DNA from: Prorocentrum cordatum
Taxonomy: Eukaryota > Sar > Dinophyceae > Prorocentrales > Prorocentraceae
DNA length: 64,000 nt
Assembly: GCA_963575745.1 (NCBI GenBank)
Contig: CAUYUJ010000703.1
Coordinates: 108,501 to 172,500, forward strand
Direction of reading: 5' to 3'
The position numbers and the translations under genes were made by a program. Of this stretch, positions 1 through 12,050 are shown one piece after another (position 1 is the stretch's first letter; every line of letters begins with the position of its first letter). The notes below the pieces were generated by a model. It was not told the DNA's origin, searched no databases, and worked only from the letters and a program-made list of their open reading frames with translations.

Positions 1-320
1 ATGCCGTTTTGCCACTCGGCCACTCGGTCCCTCTACACCCTGCGAAATGCTTTAGAAATCATGGTTAAGAAATTCATAGTCTCAGAACTGGAATAAAAAC
101 CCAAAATTTCCATTCAAATCTTAGGATTTACATTGAAACGTTAAGAATAATCGAGACTCTGGCCGAAAACGTAGGTTTTCTTAAGCATCGCCTAAGGTGT
201 ACCTCTTGATCAATTATTCGCTCTGTCAATGTTCCCCTTCGTGCCTCTAACTCGCTGCGTCGAGCCCCCTCTGCCGCTCAGCCTCTTGCTATCTCCTTCT
301 CTGAATCCCTCTGTCTTGCC
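1..320. other. unique sequence, no gene seen
   Basis: This stretch has moderate AT content and no frame with protein-like composition. I see no repeat, promoter or RNA signal in it. Confidence 0.5.
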
Positions 321-324
321 GCAT

Positions 325-396
325 CTCTTTCTCTCTTTCTCTCTTTCTCTCTCTCTCTCTGTATTTTTTGTTCCTCCTCTCTCTCTCTCTCTCTCG
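325..396. repeat. CT dinucleotide microsatellite
   Basis: The run is almost pure CT/CTTT, broken by a short T-rich interruption near 361-372. The reading frames across it are Leu/Ser or Arg/Glu repeats and are not genes. Confidence 0.9.
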
Positions 397-399
397 GTT

Positions 400-690
400 G
401 CCACTACGTCTTCCCATCTGCACTTCCATGCTAGCTTCTTCTGCTAAATCTGGTGCCCACCCCCCGTGTGGGAGCCACCCCACTGCGAAAATGAGCCTTC
501 AGCAACTACGCAGCTCAGTTCTTGGCCGTGCAACTGGGCAATTGGCTACAACGTCGTTTTCTTATCCGCCAGAGGCTGACAACCAGGGCGCATGCTGAGC
601 GGAGCCCCACTTCAGAAGCCCAGATCTGCTGAGTCCCACCTACCCTCTGGGCGTAGGTGGCTTAGCGGAAGAATGCTTTCACCTCCTTCT
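400..690. other. no gene seen
   Basis: Mixed-composition sequence between the CT tract and a dispersed degenerate repeat. No frame shows a recognisable domain. Confidence 0.4.
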
Positions 691-694
691 TCCC

Positions 695-1130
695 GTGGAG
701 AGGGTCACCTCTCCTCCTACCCCCTCTCCCTGTGTGTGGACGGGGTGAGGGCGCTACGGGTTAGAGCGTCCAGTACGGCCCAGTGTGGCCCCAAGACGGC
801 CCCAGAAAGCCCAATATTGCATTCAAGATGGCTCTATAGATCGCAAGATGGCTCCAGATGGTCTCCAAAATGCCTCCAAGAGGCCTCAAAAGCGCGCTCA
901 CACGGCTCCGAGTGGCACTCGCACCTCCCAAGGACGCCGACGGGATGCCAACACCCCCCCCCACATCGAATGACAACACTTGGTGTTTGTCTTTTCGCCT
1001 GTCCGCTTCTGGTCGGCTTTGGAAAAATCAGGATGGCTCCAAGATCGCCCAAGAGAGCTCCAAGAGGGGCACCCAGGAAAGCTCCAAGATTGCCCTCATT
1101 TGGCTGCCAGAGGCTCCTCGAAATTCAACT
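695..1130. repeat. dispersed degenerate AAGATGGC-family repeat, copy 1
   Basis: A degenerate word of about 10-11 bases (variants of CAAGATGGCTCC and CAAGACGGCCCC) recurs many times. The block opens with a C/T-rich passage and GGACGGGG, then GAGCGTCCA. The same order of landmarks is found at 46005-46610. A shared internal passage links 965-1065 with 46265-46400, so this is a dispersed family and not chance. Translations look like Pro/Lys/Ala repeats and should not be called proteins. Confidence 0.65.
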
Positions 1131-1700
1131 TCGTCATGGTTGGCCTCCTTGCCTCACCACGTGCTTACCTGCGCCCCTCCTCCAGGCAACCCCCCTGGGC
1201 ATCGTTTCTGGATGAGCTGGTGGGGAATCGCGAAGCGTCAATCATCTACGACTTGGATCTCGAGCTTCTCCACCGGTGAGAACCAAACGCGTAACACACT
1301 TACTTCGATCTCGGCGTCAATCCTACATTGCACGCTTGGAGCCGGACCATGAATGCCGCGATCCTTTGAACAACCTATCTGGGGCTCAGCGGGAAGTCGG
1401 GCTCCTTGGGCCGCGTGTTGGCGCCGCTGCCCCGTGCTGTCGTCTGCGGTTGCCTGCAGCTGCCTGGTGAGGCCTGCAGCTGCTGCTTTTGCCGCTCCGT
1501 GGCGCTGGCTACTGTTTTCTCCGCCGCAGCGTGCCGCTGCCTGCCCCCGCTTTGCAGAAGGGTCCTGTGGTGACCCACTCTGAGGTCAGGAGCGAGCGTC
1601 GCCGTGGGGGGACGCGGTCCTGTCTTGCCGCCTAGCGGAGGAGAGCTCTCACGCGAGGCAGACGCGCATGGTGGCCCGCGGGCGGTGCAGCAGGCACCGC
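1131..1700. other. no gene seen; short stretch shared with 25314-25360
   Basis: The stretch around 1196-1245 (ATCGTTTCTGGATG followed by GGGGAATCGCGAAGCGTC) closely resembles 25317-25365. It may mark a dispersed repeat too degraded to delimit. The remainder is GC-rich with no recognisable coding frame. Confidence 0.4.
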
Positions 1701-1714
1701 GCACGAGGCGCTCG

Positions 1715-2160
1715 TGTAGGTCGTGCTGGAGGAGGAGGAGGACCAGAAGGGGCAGGAGGAGGATCGGCGAGGAGCAGCACGACGAGCAGGTTCATAGTAA
1801 CTAAACTAAGAAGAAGGGGACGAACAATAGCAACAAAACTATCAATACGCATGGAAAGAACAATAACAAAGATACGACTGTTAACAATACTGACCATACG
1901 AAGCAGCACCCTACTATTATATATACTGGTACATACCACGAATCATAGTCTGAATTAGTGCTGACAGTGCGAGTAAGGCTATGAATAATCAGAACGGCAA
2001 CAGCACAACTAATACTTGCAATAGTACTATCGGTGATAATACTGGTATACTAGTCGTCGTAGTAGTCGCAACACTAACACTACTAGCACTAACACTACTA
2101 TTACCCATAATAATCATGGTGATGCGAATGTTAAGAATAAGAAGGAACGGCGGCAAGACG
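1715..2160. repeat. degenerate AAC/ACT/AAT trinucleotide low-complexity tract
   Basis: A GAG-type start (1720-1780) passes into an A-rich tract of imperfect AAC, ACT, AAT and TAG triplets. It is far less GC-rich than its flanks. No gene is supported. Confidence 0.6.
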
Positions 2161-2539
2161 ACACCAGCAAAACGACCCACCACAAGGGATCCCTCCCCCA
2201 CTGTGGTTGTCTTCCTTCGTGCCTCTTGGAGCCTCCCTGGGGGCCTCCGGCGCGTTCCTTGCAGCTTCGTGGAGCCCGCTCAGCAATCTCGTAGCCCCCT
2301 GAAGCCTTTTTCGGGACCCTCTGCGGTCCGAAACTCTTGCTCAGCGTGTCGCGGCAGCGGCGGAAAAGACACGATGTGCCCTGCGAGCTGATCGCGTGTC
2401 GCTTTGCTCCGCGGGACGGGAAGCCGGGAAATGCTCGGAGCTCTGATGCCTGGGCACTGGGACGTGATAAGCGTGTCGCGCCGCAGCGTGGCGGGCCAGA
2501 CGCGGCGGCGGGTCACGCCAGGTAGAAGTTCCTGACCGC
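2161..2539. other. no gene seen
   Basis: GC-rich sequence with frames in all phases but none with a recognisable domain. Confidence 0.35.
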
Positions 2540-2870
2540 AGGCTGTCTGGGCGGCTTTCTTCAGTCCTCGTTGGGGCCTCCTGGGCCCGCTTGAGCTGAC
2601 TCGGGGTATTTTTGGGCCCTGTGGGAGCTCTTTCGAATTGTCTGGGCGCCGTCTTCGGCCGCATTGGACTCCTCTACGTAAAAGCCTTGTTGGACTGCCT
2701 TGGGGGCTTCTTTGGGCCCCTGTTGGGCTTAGCATGCTGCGCTGCCAAGTGGAGGACGGCGCTGTCTGAAGCCTGACTGGGCTTCTTTGGGCCCTTGCTG
2801 GGCCCAGCATGCTGCGCTACCAAGTGGAGGACGGCGCTGCCTGAAGCATGACTGGCGCTGAAGCGGCGAG
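2540..2870. repeat. AAGATGGC-like degenerate family, opposite orientation
   Basis: Words such as TGGGCTTCTTTGGGCCC and TTGGGGCCTC recur every 10-20 bases. They look like the reverse complement of the degenerate family at 695-1130. Within it, 2738-2795 and 2805-2850 share ATGCTGCGCT, CCAAGTGGAGGACGGCGCTG and TGAAGC, which is a direct duplication of about 70 bases. Confidence 0.5.
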
Positions 2871-3185
2871 TGCTGGCGCAGCAGTGGGCGGAACACACAA
2901 AATGGTCTCAGTTCGGAGAGCGGCCGACGCTCCTGCGGGAACGCCATCTCGAACTGGGCGTGCGAGGAAACGCGCTGAGGCGAGAGCCCCGCTCTGATAT
3001 CAAAAGTCTGGCCTTAGGTCGAGCATGTCCTCCTACAGGCGGATGTTTGAGGAGAAAACGAAATGCTTAAAACAAATCAGACATAGTTAAAATCAACATC
3101 CCAAAGTCGTCTTTAGACTATTGTTTGACTATTCTTACCTATACGACCACCCTTCGGGTGATAAGGAGGTTCGGGGGGGGGAGGA
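2871..3185. other. no gene seen
   Basis: Unique spacer between two repeat tracts. A poly-G run of 9 lies at about 3173-3181. Nothing else is supported. Confidence 0.4.
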
Positions 3186-3189
3186 ACCA

Positions 3190-3400
3190 GCGTCTCACTC
3201 GATCGGTCTCACTATCGATCTCACTATCGATCTCAGTACCGGTCTCGCTCGATCGATTACCCTCGATCGAACTCACAATCGATCTCACTCGATCTATCTC
3301 ACAATTGATTTGACTATCGATCTCACAATCGATCGCACAATCGATCTCACATTCGGTCTCACTATCGATTTCACTATCGATATCACAACCGCTCTCACAA
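3190..3400. repeat. ATCGATCTCAC minisatellite
   Basis: Imperfect tandem copies of an 11-12 base unit, TATCGATCTCAC, including CAATCGATCTCAC variants. The period explains the repeated Ser/Ile/Asp/Leu translations. Confidence 0.85.
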
Positions 3401-3685
3401 TCAACGTCATCATCATCATCAACAACAACAACATCAACATCATCATCATCAACATCATCATAATCGGGACACCGTCCTCACCATAAACACCAACATCATC
3501 ATCATCATCATCATCACGGTCATCAACATCATCGGGACACCACCATCATCATCATCATCATCACCATCATCACAATCATCATCATCATCAACATCATCAT
3601 CATCATCAGCAGCATCGGGACACAGTCATCGTCATCATCATCAGCAGCATCATCATCGGGACACCATCATGATGACCATCGTTAG

Positions 3686-3719
<34 letters not shown>

Positions 3720-4338
3720 GGAACACCATCATCATATCATCCTCATCATCGACATCATCATCATCAGCATCATCAACATCATCATCGGCATCATCATCGT
3801 CGTCATCATCGGGGCACCATCATCATCATTGACAACATCAGCATCAACATCATCATCATCATCACCATCGGGACGCCATCATCATCAACATCATCACAAT
3901 CACCATCATAATAAACATCATCATCGGGACGCCATAATCATCATCAACCTCATCATCATCAACATCATCATCATCGGGACACAATCATAATCAGCATCAT
4001 CAACATCAACATCATCATACTCATCACCATCGGGACACCATCATCGTCATCATGATGATCATCAACATAATCATCATGATCATCATCATCATCCTCATCA
4101 TCGGGACACCATCAGCATCATCGTCATCGTCATCATCATCATCATCGACATCATCATCATCATCATCATCAATATCATTATCGGGACAACAACATCATCA
4201 TCATATAATCATCATCATCATCATCGTCCTCATCATCATCATCAGCAGCATCACCATCATCATCATCATCGACGTTATCATCATCATCATCATCATCAGC
4301 AGCATCATCATCAGCATCACCATCACCATCACCATCAC

Positions 4339-4374
<36 letters not shown>

Positions 4375-4395
4375 AATCATCATCATCATCATCAT
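3400..4395. repeat. ATC trinucleotide tract with interspersed CGGGACACCAT
   Basis: About 1 kb of CATCAT repeats is broken at irregular intervals by TCGGGACACCATC and variants, a second-order repeat inside the microsatellite. GGGACACC is also the word that seeds the next tract (4395-4625), so the two arrays share an origin. Confidence 0.9.
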
Positions 4396-4625
4396 CGCGG
4401 GACACCGCGGGACACCGGCGGGACACCGCGGGGCACCGCGGGACACCGCGGGACTTTCGCGGGACACCGGCGGGACACCGCGGGCCACCGGCCGCCCGGA
4501 AGGGAGTCATTTGGTCCGGCCGCGCCTCAGCCACACGGGACTTTCGCGGGACACCGGCGGGACACCGCGGGCCACCGGCCACCCGGAAGGGAGTCAGTTG
4601 GTCCGGCCGCGCCTCAGCCACAGGA
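4395..4625. repeat. CGGGACACCG minisatellite with an ~85-base duplication
   Basis: It begins with tandem CGGGACACCG units. Then a block of about 85 bases occurs twice (about 4450-4534 and 4535-4620). Each copy contains GGGACTTTCGCGGGACACC, GAAGGGAGTCA, TTGGTCCGGCCGCG and CCTCAGCCACA. The two differ at only a few positions, indicating a recent duplication. Confidence 0.8.
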
Positions 4626-4954
4626 GACTTTCTCTCGCCCGCCCACGCAGCTTCGCCTCGCCAACACGCACGGCACGCACGAACACGAAACCGAAATCGA
4701 TTTCCCGGTAGGGGGGCTCTCCGTTCTACTTCGATATCACCCCCTCACCTCCGAATCTTCCTCCTGTAGAGGGACATGCCAGACTTGAGTCTAGCCAGCG
4801 CTGTCAGTGGCGCGTGGGCTGGCCGACGCCCTGGGCGCGGGCTCCGCTCCGAGCCCTGGGCGCGGCAGGTGTCCTGGCGAAGGCGCCGCCTCCGGGCCCG
4901 GCGAAGGCGCCGCCTCCGCGCAGGGAGCGTGGCCGATGCTCGGGCGAGGGCTCG
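4626..4954. other. GC-rich spacer, no gene; one 21-base duplication
   Basis: GCGAAGGCGCCGCCTCCG is present twice in tandem at about 4877-4920. No domain is recognisable in any frame. Confidence 0.45.
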
Positions 4955-5078
4955 CTTCGAGGAGGAGGAGGAGGAGGAGGAGGAGGAGGGAGGAAGGAGG
5001 AGGTGGAGGAGGGAGAAGGAGGAGGCGGAGGAGAAGGAGGAGGAGGAGGAGGAGGAGGGAGGAGGAGGTGCGGCTGGC
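4955..5078. repeat. GAG trinucleotide tract
   Basis: An almost continuous run of GAGGAG with GAAGGA and GGAGGT interruptions. Poly-Glu, poly-Arg and poly-Ser/Leu frames across it are artefacts. Confidence 0.9.
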
Positions 5079-5099
5079 ACCTCTTGAGTGCACCACACA

Positions 5100-5345
5100 G
5101 GAGCAAGCACACGGCGGGCGCTCGCGCGAGAGCACCGCTCTCCGAGCCAGGCGCGCGGCCGGCGGCGGGGCGAGAGCGCCGCTCGGACCTCGCGGCGGCC
5201 ACCGCCGGAGCGAGAGCGCCACCCTGGGCCAGGAGTGTGGCTGGGGCCGGGGCGAACACACCACTCCAACCTCGCAGTGTGGCTGGCGCCGAGACGAGGG
5301 CGCCCTTGCTCCGAGCCTGTGCCGCCAGGAGATCTTGCAGCGTGG
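5100..5345. repeat. GC-rich tandem repeat of about 40 bases
   Basis: About five diverged units carry GCGAGAGCGCC, GCTC and CCTCG(C/G) landmarks, spaced roughly 40 bases apart (near 5130, 5170, 5210, 5252 and 5292). Copies are too diverged to be a young array. Confidence 0.6.
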
Positions 5346-8290
5346 GAGCATTTCCCATGGCGACGGCTGCTCGTAGAGATCTGCAAGCTCCAAGCCCAGC
5401 CCGTGTCTCCACGGATGGACCTCGGGAAAACCCGAAATCCGCACCCGTAACCAAATCTGGCCGGAGGCTTCGCAGCTGTGGCGTTCTGGAACCCGCCCGA
5501 TACCCAGGGAGTACAAGAGGCATAATGGCGGCGGAACAGGGAGGCGTCGTGCATGACCTCACTTTTGAGCTCCAACTGCCCCTGCCCCCCTCCAGAATGC
5601 CCATCTGCCCTCTCTCAAACTTTGCTTGCCCACGCTTCCCTATGTCCCTGCCCTCCCCTCTCCTCGCCCTTTCCGCGCTGCCGACCCCCTCATCCCCTCC
5701 CCCCCCACTCCGACCCCCTGTCTGCCAAACAGCTGCCCTGACCCTCCGCGTCCCAAACATCACGGGGGCCTCTTCCTTCGGGAAGGCAACGACCTTAGTG
5801 ACCAACCAGCGTCTTCGACGAGCCAAGCCCCCATCCGAAGTCCGACATCGCGGTCTGTTGCCAATCACAACCGCGATGACCAGCGAAACGAATGTAAGAC
5901 AATGATCAGCGCGATGAGCTGGTCCTACGCTTCAGGCAATTCGAGCATGCATTCAACGATCACGCGATCAATGTTGCTAAGGCGTGGGCTCGCACCACGT
6001 CCGCTCCAGGCTTCCAGCCCAATGACGAAGGGGTGTCGTCGAGATTCAGCTCGTTGCCTCGGTGGCGCCCAAATGCGGATTGACATGCTTGAGGGGCAGC
6101 GTAGGGGGGCTCGGCTCAGGGGGGTAGCATCGAGCTGGAACTGGTGATACATCGTCGATAGATCGGCGATGCGCCCACGATAGCGAATCCGCACGCTCCT
6201 GGGCGGGGTGGGCTATCGAGCCTCTATTGGAGATGAGTTTGCGATCGGGGGCCAATGTGCGCCCCCCTGAGCCGATTGCCCCCCCTCACCGTGTCCCTGA
6301 CTGCTCAGTGTGCTAAAACACGTCGCAATCGGCCGCCGTGCCCCTCGGCACAGCATTGACCTGGTTTGCTGCACATATTGGGCTACTGCAGAAAACGACC
6401 TGGCGTGCCCGTCTTACGAGATGCTTCCAGGGTGGCGCTCGCAGCGCGGCGTGGAGCAGCATGGCCATCATCAACCGCTGAGCGAACGAAACCAACACTT
6501 GGTGGCACGGCACAGTTCCGCGAGCCGCCCCCGCGCCGATTCGCGCGCCGCCCCGCCGTGCAGCGCGACTGGCAGCCAGCGCGCCATTTGGCGATTCGTC
6601 GTGCTGCTCATGTGCCAAACCTCGCTTCACCAGTGAGGCGGGCCCCCCGTGCTCTCGGCGGCGGCGACAGGCACGACGGGTGCGGATAGCGCGACGCCAG
6701 GAAACGCAACCCATGGTGGGCGGAAACGGAAGGGAGTGCATGGGCGACCGCAACTCCCAAACGACTGTATGGCATGCCCCTGTATCGTGGCGCTGGGCAG
6801 TGGGGCTGAGCAACACCATTGCCACTCACAAGGAGCGAGACCAACACCGGGCAACGCATCACTGGTTGAGTCCCCCCGTCAAGCGGAACATGTGGCGCCA
6901 CCCAGATGCTCGAGCTACCCCACAAGAAACACACTGCCGCCCTGATTCCTCGACTGGTGCCCGGACCGCATAGCCGTTCCTCCCCGGGAACAGATGCTGA
7001 GCATCGGACCGACGTCATCCTCTAGCCCGACCGCCTGCAGGGGGAGCCGGTACTTGTTGGCCCACTCCTGTCGAAGCTGCGCGGCCTCGCTCCCTGCCCG
7101 TCCCCAACCCCTGCCATTTACCATCTTCCACTTCTGCTTCTCCCGTCTGTCTCCCACTTCCACTGCGGAGGGATGATCGTCTCCCCTGTTCCGCGTGTGA
7201 TGAGCACGAGCGGAATGTTTACTGGCTGAAGGCGTTCGAAAACAATCGGGTGCTACCATCATCAACCGCCACCGCACTTGCAGCGAGCCAGCGTGTGTTC
7301 AGCCCTGTGTCAGTGCTCATCGTGTGCTGCTTGCTCCTTGCGAAGTAGTTACTCGGCTCTCCAGGTCTACACGCGCGCCCTGGCTCTTGCACGTGAGCGT
7401 GTCGACGGACAAACAATCATTTCCTCTAGACTACGAATGCGACTCAAACCATCCCACTCGTTTTGTATGAGCCAACCTCGCTGCTCCAAAATGCGCCATG
7501 CCGTGTCGTGCCCGCGTTCTAGAATGCGTGTGCCGTCCGCGTGCCGTGACCGCGTTCGAAGGTGTCTAACATCTATGTAGGCCGCGGGTTATTCCTCATG
7601 GGTGCCCGATAGTCGAAAGAAGTAGGTAGTCACACGAAAGAGTGTCGTTGGCCTCCGACCCGCGGTCTCGGCTGGACGGACGAGCGCCGGGCTGCCTGCT
7701 GGAACGCTCCCGGCGGACGTCCCAGACCTCCCCCCTTGGCGGCCAGAGCCAGACACACGCTGGAGCTGTGCTGCGGCTCTCGGCGTGGCGATCGTCTTCT
7801 CCCTCCTTTGCCGATCGGCGCGGGCCCTCCGCCCGTGGAGCAGATCTTGGCCGTTCCGGGCGCCTGCTTCGAGCAGGTGGCCTCTGCCCCGCGGGGCGCA
7901 CGGGGCTCCAGGCAGCCGCACTCTGCAGAGGCCCGGAGCCAGACTGCGCCCCCCCCCCCCCTTTGTCCGCCCGATGTCGCAGCGCGCCGAGTCGGAGAAA
8001 AAACGCCCCACGTGGGGAGGCCCAGGCCCCGGCCCCGTCGAGAGCATGGCTGGGGATGGGAGTCTGGTCCCGGGAGGGTGCTCGAGAGCTCCCTCGGGCA
8101 GGCGCCTCGAGACAGGTGGGTCGTCGGAGGTCTGGGGAGGTGTGCCACAGCAGCGCCAGCTGGGGGCGTAGGCCCCGAAGTAGGAAGGCGGATGAAATAG
8201 ATTGGGTTCGGGCCCGCCCAGAGAAGCACAATCACCAGCACACGCATCGATTCTGGACGAAGGACGGCGCCTGAAGCAGATTGGGATCTG
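5346..8290. other. long region without a supportable gene
   Basis: I read all frames and found no recognisable domain. 5560-5750 is a pyrimidine-rich passage (CCCC/TCCC). 7580-8170 is very GC-rich and gives long but unstructured frames in both directions. Weak genes or spliced exons could be missed here. Confidence 0.4.
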
Positions 8291-8327
8291 GGAGTTCAGG
8301 AAGACATGCTTCCAGCGACTGGCAGGT

Positions 8328-8345
8328 AACGAACCGCGGCTCGTT
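8328..8345. other. near-perfect 18-base palindrome with SacII core
   Basis: AACGAACCGCGGCTCGTT is palindromic except for one mismatched pair. Related palindromes lie at 8465-8476 (GAACTGCAGTTC, perfect) and around 9048-9067 (ACCGACCGCGGTTCGTT). They share the arm AACGAACNG. Confidence 0.6.
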
Positions 8346-8814
8346 ATTCCGAATTTGTGGATATATGTCGACGGTGTATCGCATAGAATAGTCGTCCACC
8401 CACCGCGGCCATGATCTCTACTATTGCAGAATAATCCACCGAAGGTTTGCTATTGTAGAATCGTGAACTGCAGTTCGTTATGTTTGAGCAATGTACATGA
8501 TTCGATTGTTGGTTGCAAGAGATACTTGGCCACTTCTCGCGAGCTTAAATGCTATCGTTCTGCAGCAACCAACCGCGATTCATTTTTCACGCACAACGAA
8601 CAACGACACCTATTCCAAACTGCCAGACCCCAAATCACTATCTTCTACCAGGATTCCGCTGTGACTCCTCACTGGGAAACTTCTTAGCACCCCGGAACAA
8701 TTTACTACGGGTGAATGTTGATGATGAATGGTGAGTCGCAGCCGGCGGTTGCACAATAACCATCGGGAACGATGAGTGGCGTGAAAGAACTCGGTGCGCG
8801 CATCCGACGCGTGG

Positions 8815-8995
8815 CCTTGCAGCGCCTGTCATTGCATGGCCTTGCGCTGCAATGGATTGGATTGCGCTGCGACGCATTGCCTTGCATCCCGCCGCGTTGC
8901 AGTGCGTTGCATCGCGATGCGTCCCACGACATTGCATTGCGGTGTGCTGCATTGCAACCTGCTGCGTTACACTGCCCTGCGTTGCGTTGCACTTC
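8815..8995. repeat. GCATTGC/GCGTTGC minisatellite
   Basis: Imperfect tandem units of about 10-11 bases built on TTGCATTGC, TTGCGTTGC and TGCGCTGC. On the opposite strand the word is GCAATGCAA, comparable with the CCAAGCAATG array at 17703-18070. Confidence 0.75.
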
Positions 8996-9069
8996 GTTCC
9001 TCTTCCTCATTCGGCTCCCCTTCAATCGCGCTTGATTTTCTCTGGGATAACCGACCGCGGTTCGTTAAC

Positions 9070-9740
9070 CGAGCGCTCCAGAAAATCACAGGGCGCGGAC
9101 AATGAAATTCTGGGTTTCGCGGGGGTGATGACATTTCCTCGGCACAGCACACCAGAGGAGACTCGAAATCAAGGGTCAAGAACAGAGGTGATACTTTTCA
9201 GTGGGCAGAATACGGGGTGAAACCTGTAAAACAAGTCTAATGCGGGCACGGAAGGAACTCCCTGAAACCCACATGGCTGCTGGAAAGTAGGCAGAGAGAA
9301 GAAAGACCGACCGCTCGAATCTGGTGCTCCAACGACTCTGCTGCGCCGCGTCGGCCCACGCGCGCAAATCGTGCATCAACCAGCGAGACACAAACAAGCT
9401 AACTCGAGAGGGCGTTCTAGTGACCGCGCCCCCCAAACACAATTGCAAGCATCAGACAATTGATAGAACACGGCCTCATTCACTTGCATGCTCCACTTTT
9501 TCTCGCCTGCTGCTCCACGAAAATAATTCATGGAAGCAGCCCCCTCAAATTCATGCTTCATTGCGTCGCAATCGCGAACATAGTTCGCGAGATGCGAGCG
9601 TCTGACTCGTCGTTCGCGGGCCGTGAGTCGCGCTGGCCCAGTCAATGTTAACCCATGTCGCCGTTGCCCGGGGGGCTGTGCGAACCGATGACTTTGTCAT
9701 TCTCACTCTGTTGTGAGCTTGGTGCGGGCTTCTTGTGAAT
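9070..9740. other. no gene seen
   Basis: Unique sequence 3' of the retroelement on the minus strand. No long terminal repeat could be identified by eye. Confidence 0.4.
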
Positions 9741-9748
9741 CTCCTCGC

Positions 9749-10003
9749 TCAGCTAGAGTCGTAGCTGCGCTTGCTCTCCACGGTGCTCAGGATGAGGTCT
9801 GGGCCGATGTTTCCTCTAGTCATGGGGTCGGCTTTCATGTCCTTGGCGTGGCAGCGCAATATGTCGTCGATCTGCGTGGCGCGGGGGTGGTCTGACAGCC
9901 GCTGGAGATGAACGGCCGCGCTGTCATCCGAGAAAGGTCGGACGAATCCCATGCCTAGGGCCGAGATGACGGACGTGCCGTCGACTACCATCTCGGCTGG
10001 CAC
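9749..10003 (-). pseudogene. terminal RNase H-like fragment of the retroelement
   Basis: The frame carries VDGTSVISAL, ATQIDDILRCHAKDMKADP and MTRGNIG. This corresponds to the end of copia RNase H domains, where a D-R-D-M-x-A-D-x-L-x-K-G pattern is typical. The catalytic residues of the earlier part are not visible in this frame. Confidence 0.5.
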
Positions 10004-10579
10004 AACATCGCCTCCTTCTTCCGTCAGCCTCCTGATCTCCTCGGCTGAGGCGGGTCCGCGCGCCGTCTCGTGGAACGTCAGGAGGTGCGCTTGCAGGCCG
10101 TCAGCTGCAACGCAGGCCGTGAGCAGCTCTGAACCAAATCGTCATCCGCGCGCCAGATTTTGCGGTGGGCTCAAGGCGTCGAAAAAAGAACACACCGGTT
10201 TGCAAATGCTGCGGCACTTGCCCAGCCGCATGTATACGGCTCCTCTCATGCCGTAATCAATCTCCCCCCGCTTGAATGACCCGTCGCTGCGTGCGCATAG
10301 TCGTCTGCCGCACTCCACCGCTGCGAAAGTGATGCGCGCCTGGGTCTTCTGCGTGGACAGAACTGCGGAGCTGAGCTGCATCGCGCGACGGATGAGCAGC
10401 TCGTTCTTGGCCCTGTGCAGTGTGAAGACGTGCGCGGTGACGTGGCGTTGAGCAGAGCGCGCTCGGCTGTTCCGAAGAGGGAGACAAAGGTCTGGGAGCT
10501 CACCTCCAGAGAGCTCGATGGCTTTCGCCGCGGCAAGGTCGGCGCGCCCGACGGGGGCCGAGGCGTCGACGCGCTCGTC

Positions 10580-11487
10580 CTAGTCGAGAGCGTCGCTGCT
10601 CCATCGGCACTGCGGCGCCGGTGTATTCTGCAGTTGGTGAAGGCTGAGGGCGCTTTCATTTTGGCCGAGGGCGCTCTCGATGTGGCCTTTGGCCAGTCGA
10701 GGTGCCCCGTGCGCCCCGCGATCTTCGGGTCGCCAGCGCGCTTGGGCAGCGTGGGCACTAGCTCCGAGCAGCCGGCGACATGGGCGCTGGGCGTCTCGCG
10801 TTTGGCCCCGAGCTCCGCGCCCCACTTCGCCGGCTTGGCGTCGCGCGCTGCGAGCGCGTGGACCGGGCGGGCGTCGTGGAGCAGGCCCTGGGGGCATCTC
10901 TGCAGCACGTGCCCGGCTTGGTGCAGTGCTGGCGCTCGGCCCGCTCGTCAATGGGCTCGTGGCCTGGCGCCTGCCGAAGGGTGGCTGCGCTGCCGGGCGG
11001 CGCGGCGAAGTTCGCCTCGCGGGGTGCGTCGCCCAGCTCCTGCATCTCGGCGGGCGCCGTGCCCTGCAAGAACGCCTGCTCGGCGTCCTCGGCGACGCGC
11101 GCCCGGCCCGGGCGACGCGCCGCCTCTGGGGGCAGCGGGCGGTGGGACGACCGTTTCGCCGTCCCGGCGAACGTCTCCACGGTGCTTCCACGTGAGAGCG
11201 CGCTTGGAGTCCGCGGCGTTTCGGGTGCCACTGAGAGGGCGCCTCTCGAAACGTGTGCACTCATTGTTCCAGATAGTGAGTTCCTCGAGGGCGGCTGCGG
11301 CGACTTCCTTCGGCACCCTCGGCACTTCCCCTTTGGTCAGGGGGTCGGCGTCGCGCTTGGCTGCCGCGGTCTCGTCGGCGGCGCGGACTTCGAGCGCGGC
11401 TGCCGCGGAGGCGCCCACGGCGTAGTCGCGGGGCGGCTTCTCGCCGCAACTCAGGAATGCTTCGCGCGCCCGCGGGCCCGGGTGCAA
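10580..11487 (-). pseudogene. reverse transcriptase region of the retroelement
   Basis: One frame carries ADPLTKGEVPRVPKEVAAA and LEELTIWNNE (about 11350-11270), matching the lead-in to copia reverse transcriptases. Another frame carries QAFLQG (11078-11061), NFAAPPGSAATLRQAPG and KPGTCCRDAPRA (about 10919-10890). These correspond to motifs around the catalytic core, in which dinoflagellate copies usually read SQAFL-G and KPG-GC-DAPRAF. No intact YVDD-type motif was found, and several frame changes separate the pieces, so this is a dead copy. Confidence 0.6.
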
Positions 11488-12050
11488 CTCCGAGCGGTCT
11501 CCCTTTTCGCCCTCCTCTCCAAGCGCGGCGCAGTCGTCCGCGGAGGCGCCGCGCAGCTACTAGTGACGCTGCGCGCGTGCTCGGGCGCCGGCGCTGCGTC
11601 TCCCCGCGCTGGGGCCACTCGCGCGGCCTGCGGCCCAGACCAGCCGCGGCGTGCTCGAAAGCTGCGCATGCCTCCTGCTGGCTACTGGTGCTCGCCAGCT
11701 CCTGCACCTCCTGGGCGATTTCCCCTGGCCCCCTCGATTTCGCGCCAAGATGCCGGCGTCGCGCGGCGTGGCCGGGGAAGTCGCTGTCGGCCCTTTCGGG
11801 CTTGGCTGACAGGGATGATGGTGGATCGCCCTCAGTGACGCTGGCGTCCTCGAGGGCGTCGATGAAATCGCCGTCGAGAGCCCCGTCTCGGCCCTGCCCG
11901 GCGTCTCCTTTAAGCAGCTTTACGTCGCCTAAGATGAACTGGGCGACGCAGGCGCCTCTCCACTGCTTGCCATTGAGTTGATGGGCGTCGAACTTGGCGC
12001 CGCCCAGGCGTAGCTGTCGGTCGTCGCTCGGGTTCCGAAGGATGCCCCAA

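Noticed and set aside
3121-4711. Coding frames over the ATC and GGGACACC tracts
   Set aside because: Microsatellite translations (poly-Ile, His, Ser, Met, Asp) with no domain.
4745-5905. Several 240-363 codon frames on both strands
   Set aside because: They exist because the region is GC-rich and contains a GAG tract and a 40-base repeat. None has domain-like content, and opposite-strand frames are equally long.
10415-11838. Plus-strand frames of 336 and 352 codons
   Set aside because: They are antisense to the recognisable minus-strand reverse transcriptase pieces of the copia-type element.
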